Part shown: positions 27,688 to 36,018 of the stretch, piece by piece
Layout of the letters: every line of letters begins with the position of its first letter
Position numbering within the stretch: position 1 is the stretch's first letter
Source: Mogibacterium sp.
Lineage (GTDB): Bacteria; Bacillota; Clostridia; Peptostreptococcales; Anaerovoracaceae
DNA: 47,695 nucleotides
Assembly (NCBI GenBank): GCA_017432075.1
Contig: JAFRJV010000050.1
Coordinates: 1-47,695 of the forward strand
Direction: 5' to 3'
Made by a program: the position numbers and the translations under genes
Notes under the pieces: model-generated
Told to the model about the DNA's origin: nothing
Databases searched by the model: none
The model's input: only the letters and a program-made list of their open reading frames with translations

Positions 27688-28686
27688 TTATTTCCTGTTT
27701 CCAGCCCTTACGACAGCCTTCGCGATCTCTCTGTATACTATGAAGAGTACACCAGCGATAGGCCATACGATCCATGTGGATTCCCAGCGGTTCGTAACGA
27801 AGCTCCACCCAAGGTATATGGCAAGAGCAATGCCCCAGTAGATACCATCATATTTTCCTGCCTTCTTATTGAGCCTTGTGTAGTCGCCCTCCTCGAGCAG
27901 CTTGTCATAACCATCATGTCTGATACATGTGAGCACGATCATCTTGACTCCGACGGCTATTGTTACGAGCATTGCATCCACTCCCAGGATCGGGAGTACA
28001 TCCGTGTTGTTGGAGTATCTGCTCATCCCGAGAATAAGCATCGGTATGGCAGCGATTATGCAGAGCATGATACCTACTATCAGCAGGCGGCTGTGCTTTT
28101 CCGCATACTGCGCACGGCGTTCCTTGGCCATGCCGCTTACACCGTAAGCCGTATCTATATCGAGGTTCTCAAGATACTCATACTGTTTCCCACGCATTCC
28201 TGTCATGAGGAATATCCCTACCGCTGCAGCGATCATCACGAGCACTATCATGGTGCCTCCCATTTCGGCGATCGTTTCGTTCATCGCTATTTTTTCTGCC
28301 TCAGCGAGACCGCCTAGCAGGATCAGGATGACCGGTGAAAGGATACATATCATCACGCCTGTTGAGATACTGCGTGCCGCTTTCTCGTTGTGCTCGAGAA
28401 ATGCATTGGCTTCTTCCATGGAGACTTCTCTTACTGTTTCTTCAAGTCCGTTGTCTACCGGAGTGACCTCAGGAACCTGCGCTTCTTCTATATCATCTCT
28501 GAGAAGATAATCAGTGCTGACACCGAACACCTCGGCTATCTGTATTATCTTCTTCATATCAGGCACTGCCTGAGCTCCTTCCCATTTGGATACTGACTGC
28601 CTGGATACTCCCAGCTTATCTGCCAGTTCTTCCTGTGACCATCCGTTTTTCTTTCTGTTTTCAATAATCTTATCTGCAAGAATCAT
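27688..28686 (-). CDS. XRE-family regulator with a six-helix membrane domain
   Basis: This 332-residue protein begins with a Cro/C1-type helix-turn-helix (about 5-60, WSQEELADKLGVSRQSVSKWE). A short linker leads to about six hydrophobic helices, first near residues 107-128 and last near 300-325. One-component membrane-anchored XRE regulators of this plan are common in Firmicutes and are thought to sense the membrane or external signals. The target is unknown. The ATG has AAGGAGG upstream. The imperfect dyad over its promoter suggests autoregulation. Confidence 0.88.
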   Translation of the reverse strand: MILADKIIENRKKNGWSQEELADKLGVSRQSVSKWEGAQAVPDMKKIIQIAEVFGVSTDYLLRDDIEEAQVPEVTPVDNGLEETVREVSMEEANAFLEHNEKAARSISTGVMICILSPVILILLGGLAEAEKIAMNETIAEMGGTMIVLVMIAAAVGIFLMTGMRGKQYEYLENLDIDTAYGVSGMAKERRAQYAEKHSRLLIVGIMLCIIAAIPMLILGMSRYSNNTDVLPILGVDAMLVTIAVGVKMIVLTCIRHDGYDKLLEEGDYTRLNKKAGKYDGIYWGIALAIYLGWSFVTNRWESTWIVWPIAGVLFIVYREIAKAVVRAGNRK

Positions 28687-28757
28687 CTTGTTTTACCTCC
28701 TTGATCGGTGAGTGTGTCCGTATCTGTTTTGCACCTTTAATTTACAGTTTCCGGCAG

Positions 28758-28805
28758 TTGCACACTACCAACCAGACTTTTCAATCTGTCAACTGGTGGT
28801 TGCAA
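28758..28805 (-). promoter_or_regulatory. XRE gene promoter region with an imperfect 48-bp dyad
   Basis: On the minus strand a perfect TTGACA (-35) lies within an imperfect inverted repeat. TTGCA and TGCAA form the ends (28758-28762 and 28801-28805), and CAACCA (28769-28774) faces TGGTTG (28797-28802). No convincing -10 is seen at 17 bp. The dyad may be the operator of the XRE protein. Confidence 0.35.
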
Positions 28806-28806
28806 A

Positions 28807-30573
28807 TCACTGTTTTTCTGTTTTTTCACGGCTGCTTTGCTTAAGAACACGTATGCACACATTGTTCAGATCGAAAGCATGCGAGTAATTGACGTTTTCT
28901 GCTGCAGCAAACACTATACGGAGCCCCATGCCGGAAGCCGGATCATCAGGATCAAGCAGTTTATACCGCTCCGTCAGATCAAACGGACGGCCGTTGTCAC
29001 GCAGGCGGAGTATGAGCCATCTTCCTATGATGATGAATCTGTATTCCATGTATTTTTCTCTGTCGTCCTTGAATCCGTGCAGAAGACTGTTTGCTGCGAG
29101 CTCTTCGAGGCAGAGCCCTATGTTGTACGCCTGCCTGTTGTCTACGCCGTTTTCCCGGCATAGACCTATCACCTTTTCGGAAGCTTCTGTAACCTGCTCC
29201 AGGGTCGTGATATCTCCGCGTATCTCAGCTATGAGACGGCCCAGCGCGGCAGCATCGGAGAAAGATCTACCATTCCTTCTCATTACATATTGCAGACAGG
29301 CAAATCCGATCGCAAGCACGATTTCATGAACTGCAAAAGCCGCAAATATTCCCGGTACGCCCCAATAGCGTCCAAGCAACAACGTGATAAGCACAGGAAG
29401 CGCAAGCTGGTTTATCAGTGTAAGTATGCTGGCTTCCTTTTGTTTGTCCAGACCCTGCAAGTATGCTCTGACGGAAAGATTAAAACACATGAACGGTACT
29501 CCGAGCAGATACCAGCGGAAAGCAGAGGCACTCAGCTCCTGAAGCATATAGTCTTTTGTAAACAGTTTCACTATAAGCGGTGCAGCCAACGCAAGTATAA
29601 CAGCCAGTACTGATCCGTTTATTGTGCAGCATCTCAGGATATCTCTTCTTTCCCTTCTCAAAGCCTCCATATCGTGCTCCGCTGCGAACATTCCTGTCAG
29701 CAGCAGTGTGGCAGTCATCACTCCCTCCCCAAGAGCAAGCGGCATATAGCGTACGGCATCCTGTATCGACAGGGCAGCAAGGCCGTTAATGCTGCCGTAG
29801 TGGAGCATCATGCGGTTGACTGCCATCGGATAAATGAACTCTCCCATAAATCTGACGGCCATTGGAAATCCCGTGATAAGAACAGCGGTGAGCATGCCTT
29901 TTACCATGTGCGGACGGCCAATATGGAAAATCGTTTTCCCCGAAAGAAGCTGTCCCCCCAGCACCAGACACGTGCACAGATATGCTGCAACGCTGGCGAT
30001 GGCTATGCCCCTGATACCTGCATCCAGATACACCGCAATCAGATCACCTATGATATCAGATACCAGTATAACGGCTATGGAAGCTGTGAGCCGCCTGTCT
30101 GCGCCTTCAAGCGCAGCTACTCCGCTGAGTACGATCTGCATGATCACCACAAGGTTCCCTGTCAGTATAGGTATCAGGTATGCTTTCACATCTTCATATA
30201 GAATCACATCCTCAGTGTAGTCGGCAAAGAATCCCGTGATCGTATCCGGAATAAGGATCGCTGCCAGCGTTAATATCAGGGATATCGCTGTAGCAGACAT
30301 GCAGACCCATACAAAGCACTGATTAGCCTCTGCCCTCTTCCCCTTTGCCAGGAACTTTGTGACCTGCACCGAAAGTCCGGTACTGAGTATGCTCCCGACC
30401 ATTAAAAGAATGGAAAACACAGGCATGGCAAGTTTCATTCCTGCCAGGCCTTCAGCTTCCCAGAATTGACCGACGATGACACTGTCCACTATTCCGGTTA
30501 TGGAAAGGACCAGCGCCTGTAACATGTGAATGAGTACTATCCGGCGGAAAAGACCGGATTGAAAACGTTCCAT
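28807..30573 (-). CDS. MATE-family transporter fused to an RsbW-like histidine-kinase-type ATPase domain
   Basis: This is a 588-residue fusion. Residues 1-437 form a 12-helix MATE/MatE multidrug-type exporter with internal duplication. Residues 438-588 are cytoplasmic and match the HATPase_c_2 (RsbW/SpoIIAB anti-sigma serine kinase) fold. The N box is CLEELAANSLLHG (about 488-500), the G1 box RDNGRPF (about 525-531) and the G2 box GMGLRIV (about 548-554). All three ATP-binding boxes look intact, so ATP binding is likely. Normal MATE proteins end near 450-460 residues. No STAS-domain antagonist or sigma factor is nearby. It is the last gene of the 28807-37280 run. Whether the domain gates transport or transmits a signal is open. 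Confidence 0.88.
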   Translation of the reverse strand: MERFQSGLFRRIVLIHMLQALVLSITGIVDSVIVGQFWEAEGLAGMKLAMPVFSILLMVGSILSTGLSVQVTKFLAKGKRAEANQCFVWVCMSATAISLILTLAAILIPDTITGFFADYTEDVILYEDVKAYLIPILTGNLVVIMQIVLSGVAALEGADRRLTASIAVILVSDIIGDLIAVYLDAGIRGIAIASVAAYLCTCLVLGGQLLSGKTIFHIGRPHMVKGMLTAVLITGFPMAVRFMGEFIYPMAVNRMMLHYGSINGLAALSIQDAVRYMPLALGEGVMTATLLLTGMFAAEHDMEALRRERRDILRCCTINGSVLAVILALAAPLIVKLFTKDYMLQELSASAFRWYLLGVPFMCFNLSVRAYLQGLDKQKEASILTLINQLALPVLITLLLGRYWGVPGIFAAFAVHEIVLAIGFACLQYVMRRNGRSFSDAAALGRLIAEIRGDITTLEQVTEASEKVIGLCRENGVDNRQAYNIGLCLEELAANSLLHGFKDDREKYMEYRFIIIGRWLILRLRDNGRPFDLTERYKLLDPDDPASGMGLRIVFAAAENVNYSHAFDLNNVCIRVLKQSSREKTEKQ

Positions 30574-30592
30574 CTTATAGCCCCTTTTCTTT

Positions 30593-31579
30593 TTACCCCT
30601 GTACGCGGAATCTGCTCATATCGACATTTCCGTTCTTTCTGAACTCAACTCCTTCTGCTTCGAGCAGTTCCCGCTGCTCTGTCCAGCCCGGCACAGTACG
30701 TCCGGCGCTGTTAACAACTCTGTGACAGGGATGATTCCCGAACCTGTCCTGCATGCTCATTATCTTTCCAACGAGACGTGCATTTTTCGGCCGCCCCATC
30801 AGCGCGGCTATCTGACCGTAGGACATCACCTTGCCCGGCGGTATGCTGTCAGCAATCTCAAGTGCTTCCCGTATCAGCTTCTCGTTGAGCACTCCAGACG
30901 CATCACTGGTAAGGCTGAAGCTCTCACCTACCAGATCCATCACGTCGCTGTCATCAAGCGTATCATCCAGAGTGACAGATATCCATTTGCTGTGGTTCAT
31001 GTGGAATGCGGGATAAATGCCGCGTATCTTATGCAGCGCCGCAGTCTTTGTTTCATCCGCCTTCAGATTTATCACATCGACGGTTTCCTCATCCGCACTT
31101 TTATCCAGATGGCGTCTGTCGATGTTCATTATAAGCCCGAACCATTTGTTGTTATTGCCATGCCGGAAGACACCCGCAGGGTTCTTCCCGTCCTCGTCCC
31201 ATGGGAAGTCAGGCTCCACGGAGTATCTGTCAAATATGGCAGCAGCTATGCGGTTGCTCTGATCCGAGACGAAAGTCACTTCAGTGCAGCACTTATCAGC
31301 GATATCAGAAAGGAGATTCACATATGACTCCCTGACAGAGCCGACAAATGCCCCCGTGTAGTTCGGCATCCTCAGAGGTAAGTATTCCTCCCCCATCATG
31401 TTGTCTATGACTCTGCCGCGTACGCTGCCATTCTCATACACTCTGATCTCAGCAGTAAAATCACCGTCCAGGAATTCTTTTGACAGTGAATAACATGCAT
31501 CCTTATTTGCAAATCCGTAGCCTTCCAGGCGTTTTGTACTGAAGCGTCTGCGGCTGAATATCTTCTGCTCGATCGTCAT
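30593..31579 (-). CDS. YjbR/MmcQ domain fused to an O6-alkylguanine-DNA alkyltransferase domain
   Basis: This is a 328-residue two-part protein. Residues up to about 225 match the YjbR/MmcQ (CyaY-like DNA-binding) family, including FRHGNNNKWFGLIM and AFHMNHSKWISVTLDD. Residues about 235-315 form a methylguanine methyltransferase domain: PPGKVMSYGQIAALMG, then NHPCHRVV with the acceptor Cys285, and WTEQRELLEAEGVEF. The N-terminal Ada-type domain is absent, so the YjbR part may supply DNA contacts. The gene lies 8 bp after an AlkD-like glycosylase, so the pair forms an alkylation-repair module. It has a poor ribosome site, suggesting translational coupling. Confidence 0.85.
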   Translation of the reverse strand: MTIEQKIFSRRRFSTKRLEGYGFANKDACYSLSKEFLDGDFTAEIRVYENGSVRGRVIDNMMGEEYLPLRMPNYTGAFVGSVRESYVNLLSDIADKCCTEVTFVSDQSNRIAAAIFDRYSVEPDFPWDEDGKNPAGVFRHGNNNKWFGLIMNIDRRHLDKSADEETVDVINLKADETKTAALHKIRGIYPAFHMNHSKWISVTLDDTLDDSDVMDLVGESFSLTSDASGVLNEKLIREALEIADSIPPGKVMSYGQIAALMGRPKNARLVGKIMSMQDRFGNHPCHRVVNSAGRTVPGWTEQRELLEAEGVEFRKNGNVDMSRFRVQG

Positions 31580-31587
31580 GTGGGGTC

Positions 31588-32268
31588 TTATTTTATCTTC
31601 AGGCTCCTGAGGTATGCTTTCTGTTCAGGCGTTATCCGGTAACTTTCAACCGATTTCTGTATTGCCTTGTTGTGGGTCCATTTATCCAGTTTCTTTTCTT
31701 CTATGAATCTGACAGCACTGTCATACTGCTTAGCAAGTGCCGTCGCAAAGTACCATGCGCGCATCATGTTCACATAATACTCATCTGATCTGATCTCAGC
31801 CACCATTTCAGGATATGAGACATCATAATCGTCCCCAAGAAAGTGCTCCATGAGCATGCCCACAGCAAATCTGACAGTGTATGTCTTATCCGATCGGAGC
31901 CAGTCTTTTATATGTACAAGAAGGTCATCCTTATTATTTCCGAATACTTTCGGTGACATCTGATCACAGGTTGCCCAGTTATCAACGAAAGGCAAAAACC
32001 TGCAGACGCCGCCCATGCATCTGTCATAATCTTTCATGCCTGAAAGTATGAAAGCATGCAGCTGGTTCTCATCGAAATGATCGTGCGGCAGCGCGTCAAG
32101 AAAAATGTCGATGTCATCCTTTTTCGACAGTTCCTTTGCCAGCCTTCGGAGCTCCGGGGTCCTTACACCTATCACTCTAGCGGGATCTGCCGTCGGTATA
32201 AGTTTCACCTGAAAGTCCCTGTATTTCTCATCACGGAGTTCAAACAGCCTTTTCTGTATATCCGTCAT
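31588..32268 (-). CDS. AlkD-like DNA alkylation repair protein (HEAT-like glycosylase)
   Basis: This 226-residue all-helical protein belongs to the DNA alkylation repair (AlkD/AlkC) family, which excises alkylated bases. The family segments are VIGVRTPELRRLAKEL near the N terminus, FVDNWATCDQMSPKVF with the functional Trp-Asp region, and WLRSDKTYTVRFAVGMLMEHFL. The ATG has AGAGG and AAAGGG just upstream. It is followed after 8 bp by the alkyltransferase fusion, which supports the functional call. Confidence 0.88.
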   Translation of the reverse strand: MTDIQKRLFELRDEKYRDFQVKLIPTADPARVIGVRTPELRRLAKELSKKDDIDIFLDALPHDHFDENQLHAFILSGMKDYDRCMGGVCRFLPFVDNWATCDQMSPKVFGNNKDDLLVHIKDWLRSDKTYTVRFAVGMLMEHFLGDDYDVSYPEMVAEIRSDEYYVNMMRAWYFATALAKQYDSAVRFIEEKKLDKWTHNKAIQKSVESYRITPEQKAYLRSLKIK

Positions 32269-32291
32269 CCCTTTAACCTCTCTGTGCCTTA

Positions 32292-33107
32292 CTACAGTTC
32301 AAATACCATGCCCGTTTTCAGTGCATGGACCTTGTCTCCAAGTTCATCGTGCAGAATGTTCCAGGCCTTTTGTCCGGTGCAGTGACCCGTGTAGATATGC
32401 ATGGCTCCGGCATCCTCCAGACGTTTAGCGAATGCCCTGACATATTCATCGCTTTTGTTGAACAGATGAAAACCTCCTATCATTGCGAGGATCTTTTTGT
32501 CCGGGTACACCTGCGCTGCTTCATTCACTATGTTGTCTGCACCGGCATGAGAGCAGCTGTTAAAGACGGCTATTCCGTCATCAGTCTCAAATATGAGGCT
32601 CTGCTCATGTCTGAAATCATCAGGTATGTATCTCATGAAGCCCTGCTTCAGATACATCTTTTCCATGAGTCCCAGCTTTTCGAGACCCGGTGTAGTGTGC
32701 CCCAGCAGTCTGATGCCGTCAGCGATCATCATGTCGGCATCAGCCTTAATGATCCTGTCCGCATGCCGGCTCATGATACCGCGCGGAACTCCGGCATACT
32801 TGAAGAAAAGGCCATGCCTGTCGTAACAGTTTTCTTCGCAGCCGCCTGCAACATACAGCATTGCGTGGTCATTCAGCTCAAAGAATTTCTCCAGCCCGTT
32901 GGCGTGATCATCATGCGCATGCGAAAGCACGGCATAGTCCACGTTGTTAAGGTCAAGGCCCATCCTGTCTGCGTTGACTGCAAACAGCGGTGAAAGCCCT
33001 GCATCGAGCAAAACGGTCTTTCCGTTGTATTCTATATAGAATGACAGACCCCATTCACCTTTCAGGCCGGAGCCGTCAGTATTGTCTACAAGTACATATA
33101 TCTTCAT
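32292..33107 (-). CDS. metallo-beta-lactamase fold hydrolase
   Basis: This 271-residue MBL-fold protein has the metal motif HxHxDH as SHAHDDHANG (His/Asp near residues 61-66). Later ligands are likely in FNSCSHAG and TGHCTGQKAW. The layout resembles the group annotated as 7,8-dihydropterin-6-yl-methyl-4-(beta-D-ribofuranosyl)aminobenzene 5'-phosphate synthase-like, a loose label that does not fix the substrate. The gene starts 5 bp after the MoxR-type ATPase gene, so it is almost certainly co-translated. A nuclease or nucleotide-hydrolase role with the neighbouring repair genes is conceivable but unproven. Confidence 0.85.
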   Translation of the reverse strand: MKIYVLVDNTDGSGLKGEWGLSFYIEYNGKTVLLDAGLSPLFAVNADRMGLDLNNVDYAVLSHAHDDHANGLEKFFELNDHAMLYVAGGCEENCYDRHGLFFKYAGVPRGIMSRHADRIIKADADMMIADGIRLLGHTTPGLEKLGLMEKMYLKQGFMRYIPDDFRHEQSLIFETDDGIAVFNSCSHAGADNIVNEAAQVYPDKKILAMIGGFHLFNKSDEYVRAFAKRLEDAGAMHIYTGHCTGQKAWNILHDELGDKVHALKTGMVFEL

Positions 33108-33112
33108 TTTTC

Positions 33113-34624
33113 TTACAGGTCCAGATCTTCTATCTCCCTGAGGATCTCGCTCTGTCTTTCATAGAACAGAAGCTCTTTGTTATGTTCAAAGTATTTGCTG
33201 CAGCCATGCCTGCTTATGTAGTGGGCTGAATAGAAACCTTTTGTAAGCTCAGTAACGATAATCAGCATTTCCGGTCCGTCCGCAAACACTTCTTCTGCAA
33301 AGTCGAACATGTTCTCAAGTTCCGAGTCGATCCAGGCTGTTTTCTTTATGTGCTCATCCCTTCTTTTGTTGAAGTCCGTTCTGAGGATCTCAAAAGCCTC
33401 GTCTCCCGTCGCTTCACCCGCCTGTACAATGGCTTTGGCCGAGGACTCCAGATCATTGATCGTGCCATGAAGTATCCTGCGTCTGTCGTCGGAGAGTGAA
33501 TTTGCCCTCTTGCCGGTATCCAGCTCACTGCGTTTCGCTGCGATCACATCATCAAGAAGCTGAAGCGCGGACACGGATGGCTCCCTGAGGCCTGCCTTTG
33601 TGCGGCTGAATATCTCACGCTCCCCGATCAGGATCTGTTCATCGTAATAATGCTGCCTGAGATCACTGCCGACACGGTCAAGTATCAGGCCGAGAAGCGA
33701 CAGTCTTTCATCGTATTTTGCAGATGAGGCACGGTCTTTGACATCACTGCCTGCCTTCCCGCTCAGGATATCGTCTATACGGTAGTCAGACCTGTATTTG
33801 TTGAACAGGTCATAGTAATTGGCGAAAGACTTGGAGACCTTTTTGTCCTGCAAATACTGGCTCACCATCTTTTCGTCGACATCTATGTCATTCTGCTCAT
33901 AGAGCCTGATCATATCGGACAGGTTCAGCCATGCCCTTGCGGTCACTATGCTCTTGCCTTCGACTGTTGATTCAACTCTGTAAAAGTCGCTGCTCTTGAT
34001 ATCGAGATAGGTCGATATCGACGGATGGACCCCGCGGTCCAGAGCATATTCCTTCCATATCTTATAGTCAGGTTCTATGTCTATGCGCTTAAGCCTGTCC
34101 CATGTTACCGTATCGAATTCACGCACGGAGTTGTTATATTCAGGCGGATTTCCGGCGGTTACAACGATCCAGCCGTCCGGCACACGGTGTCTGCCGAAGA
34201 TCTTATACTGCAGGAACTGCAGCATTGCCGGAGCGAGTGTCTCCGATACGCAGTTGATCTCATCGAGAAACAGTATGCCCTCTCTGACCCCGGTATCCTC
34301 CATCATATCGTAGACCGACGCGATGATCTCTGACATCGTATACTCTGAAACGCTGTACTCCTTGCCGCCATATGACTTTTTCGTGATATACGGAAGCCCC
34401 AGAGCAGACTGTCTGGTGTGGTGTGTCATGGAATATGAGACAAGCCCTACACCGAGCTCAGATGCGATCTGCTGCATTATGGCAGTCTTGCCTATGCCCG
34501 GAGGCCCCATAAGGAATACCGGCCTCTGATCTTCAGTGGCTATCTGATACTCCCCATACTCGTCCTTGGTGAAGTATGCGATTATGGCATTTTTGATCTG
34601 TTCCTTTGCGTCCTTGATATTCAC
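33113..34624 (-). CDS. MoxR-type AAA ATPase (RavA-like size), GTG start
   Basis: This is a 503-residue AAA+ protein. The Walker A motif is GPPGIGKT (40-47), the Walker B is GILFLDEIN, and the sensor-like segment is VVTAGNPPEYN. A long helical C-terminal region includes charged coil-forming stretches. I chose the GTG at 34624 because AGGAG lies eight bases upstream. An ATG at 34675 would overlap the VWA gene by 40 bp and has no ribosome site. MoxR ATPases act with a VWA partner as chaperones that remodel protein complexes or insert cofactors, and the VWA gene lies directly upstream. The sizes of the pair (503 and 460) resemble E. coli RavA-ViaA. Confidence 0.88.
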   Translation of the reverse strand: MNIKDAKEQIKNAIIAYFTKDEYGEYQIATEDQRPVFLMGPPGIGKTAIMQQIASELGVGLVSYSMTHHTRQSALGLPYITKKSYGGKEYSVSEYTMSEIIASVYDMMEDTGVREGILFLDEINCVSETLAPAMLQFLQYKIFGRHRVPDGWIVVTAGNPPEYNNSVREFDTVTWDRLKRIDIEPDYKIWKEYALDRGVHPSISTYLDIKSSDFYRVESTVEGKSIVTARAWLNLSDMIRLYEQNDIDVDEKMVSQYLQDKKVSKSFANYYDLFNKYRSDYRIDDILSGKAGSDVKDRASSAKYDERLSLLGLILDRVGSDLRQHYYDEQILIGEREIFSRTKAGLREPSVSALQLLDDVIAAKRSELDTGKRANSLSDDRRRILHGTINDLESSAKAIVQAGEATGDEAFEILRTDFNKRRDEHIKKTAWIDSELENMFDFAEEVFADGPEMLIIVTELTKGFYSAHYISRHGCSKYFEHNKELLFYERQSEILREIEDLDL

Positions 34625-34635
34625 GATGATATCTC

Positions 34636-36018
34636 CTATATTTCGTCGTCCTGCAGCACGAGCTTTATTGCCCACGGCGGTACTTCCGGATCCTTGTATT
34701 CGTCATCCAGAAAGACAAACGCAGTCTGGTATCCCGGTTTATGTGCGGGAAAGGTTCCGTAACCGTCAGTGAAATATATAAGTCCTCTGAGGTCTGAGAA
34801 CTCGCCCGCTTCGATCAGACTGTCCACAAGATCGAACACCGGCCTGAAATCGGTCCCCCCGAGACCGAGGATCTCCATGCTGTCTATATATCTGTCAAAC
34901 TCCTCCTCAGAGCTGATCTTAACATGCTCCTGTATGTCTGCATCACACTGAATGATGTGGATGTTGACACGCGAGAAGAAGCTTTCGGTCGATTTGAGTA
35001 TATTATATGTTTTCTGCAGGAATTTCTGAACAAGTTCGCCCGAAGTACTTGCTGAAGTATCGATGGCGACCACGAATTCCCGGATCCGCCTGCTTTCTTT
35101 GTACTCAAGCGGTTCTACCAGAGGCATGTTCTCATACAGGCTTAGTCCGTAAGTATAGAAAATATAGTCGAACTCCTCATCGTTTACGCCCAGGGTTTCA
35201 CCCAGCACGGAAAACTTTTTCAGGAAAGTGGTGTAATCGTACCTCTCGCGCGTGACTGCGTTGAGGCTCTGCATCAGGCTGCCGGCAGAATCGCCCTGCT
35301 CCTTAAAGATGGTTTCAAGCGCGTCCTGCACCTTCTCTGCAATATCCTTCCACTCTTCATCTATCCCCAGAGGCGGGGTCAGCAGTGAAGGGCCATCATC
35401 CGGCATATCCGGTTCTGCAGCATCATTTCCGCTCTGATCATCCTTTCCTGCGTCGCTGTCATTTCTATCATACCTTGGGCCGTGCCATCCGGAGTGGTCG
35501 TCAGACCGGAACATCTCTCCCAGTCTCTCTGCCTCTTCATCCGTGATGCCGGTCTCCAGAAAGTAGTGATATATCTTCTCTGCAGTAAGCATGTTCACGC
35601 CAGACCGTATCCTTTCGATCTCCGGTCTCTGAGCAGACTTTTTCTGATCATCCGTCGCATGCAAACCAAGATCGTTCATGGTGCTCTCGACCGCTATATC
35701 GCATGCCAGGTCCCAGAGATCCGGATCTGTCAAGGCACCTGTGAACATGTGACTGAATATGCAGTGAAGGATCACATGAAGATAATCGCGTGCCGGCTTC
35801 TCGTGATCGCTTCTGAAGCTCCTGAGTACATGCTTCGGTCCGTAAATCAGTCTGACACCGTCAGTTGCGAGCGTAGCGCCATCCAAAGGGACCGGCTCCA
35901 GCCTGCTCATCGCGATATCCAGGAAGCGGAACCTGACGATCAGCATGCTGCGTGCAAGAACCATTACATCCTTAGCGGCTTTATTTATAAGATTGTTGTT
36001 TTCGGTACCGTTAGTCAT
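34636..36018 (-). CDS. VWA-like domain protein (DUF2201-type), partner of the MoxR ATPase
   Basis: This is a 460-residue protein. The N-terminal half has LHVILHCIFSHMF, at the place where DUF2201 proteins carry a putative HExxH-like metalloprotease motif. Glu is missing here, so peptidase activity is doubtful. A low-complexity acidic linker (about 180-215) follows. The C-terminal von Willebrand A domain has an intact MIDAS: D320-T-S322-A-S324, Thr389 in GGTDF and Asp418 in FTDGYG. The start overlaps the LRR gene stop (ATGA) and has GAGG upstream. The domain probably recruits substrate to the ATPase encoded next. Confidence 0.88.
   Translation of the reverse strand: MTNGTENNNLINKAAKDVMVLARSMLIVRFRFLDIAMSRLEPVPLDGATLATDGVRLIYGPKHVLRSFRSDHEKPARDYLHVILHCIFSHMFTGALTDPDLWDLACDIAVESTMNDLGLHATDDQKKSAQRPEIERIRSGVNMLTAEKIYHYFLETGITDEEAERLGEMFRSDDHSGWHGPRYDRNDSDAGKDDQSGNDAAEPDMPDDGPSLLTPPLGIDEEWKDIAEKVQDALETIFKEQGDSAGSLMQSLNAVTRERYDYTTFLKKFSVLGETLGVNDEEFDYIFYTYGLSLYENMPLVEPLEYKESRRIREFVVAIDTSASTSGELVQKFLQKTYNILKSTESFFSRVNIHIIQCDADIQEHVKISSEEEFDRYIDSMEILGLGGTDFRPVFDLVDSLIEAGEFSDLRGLIYFTDGYGTFPAHKPGYQTAFVFLDDEYKDPEVPPWAIKLVLQDDEI

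Noticed and set aside
34625-34675. A 17-codon N-terminal extension of the MoxR-type ATPase
   Set aside because: It would translate the ribosome site of the GTG start, overlaps the VWA gene and has no similarity to the AAA N terminus.
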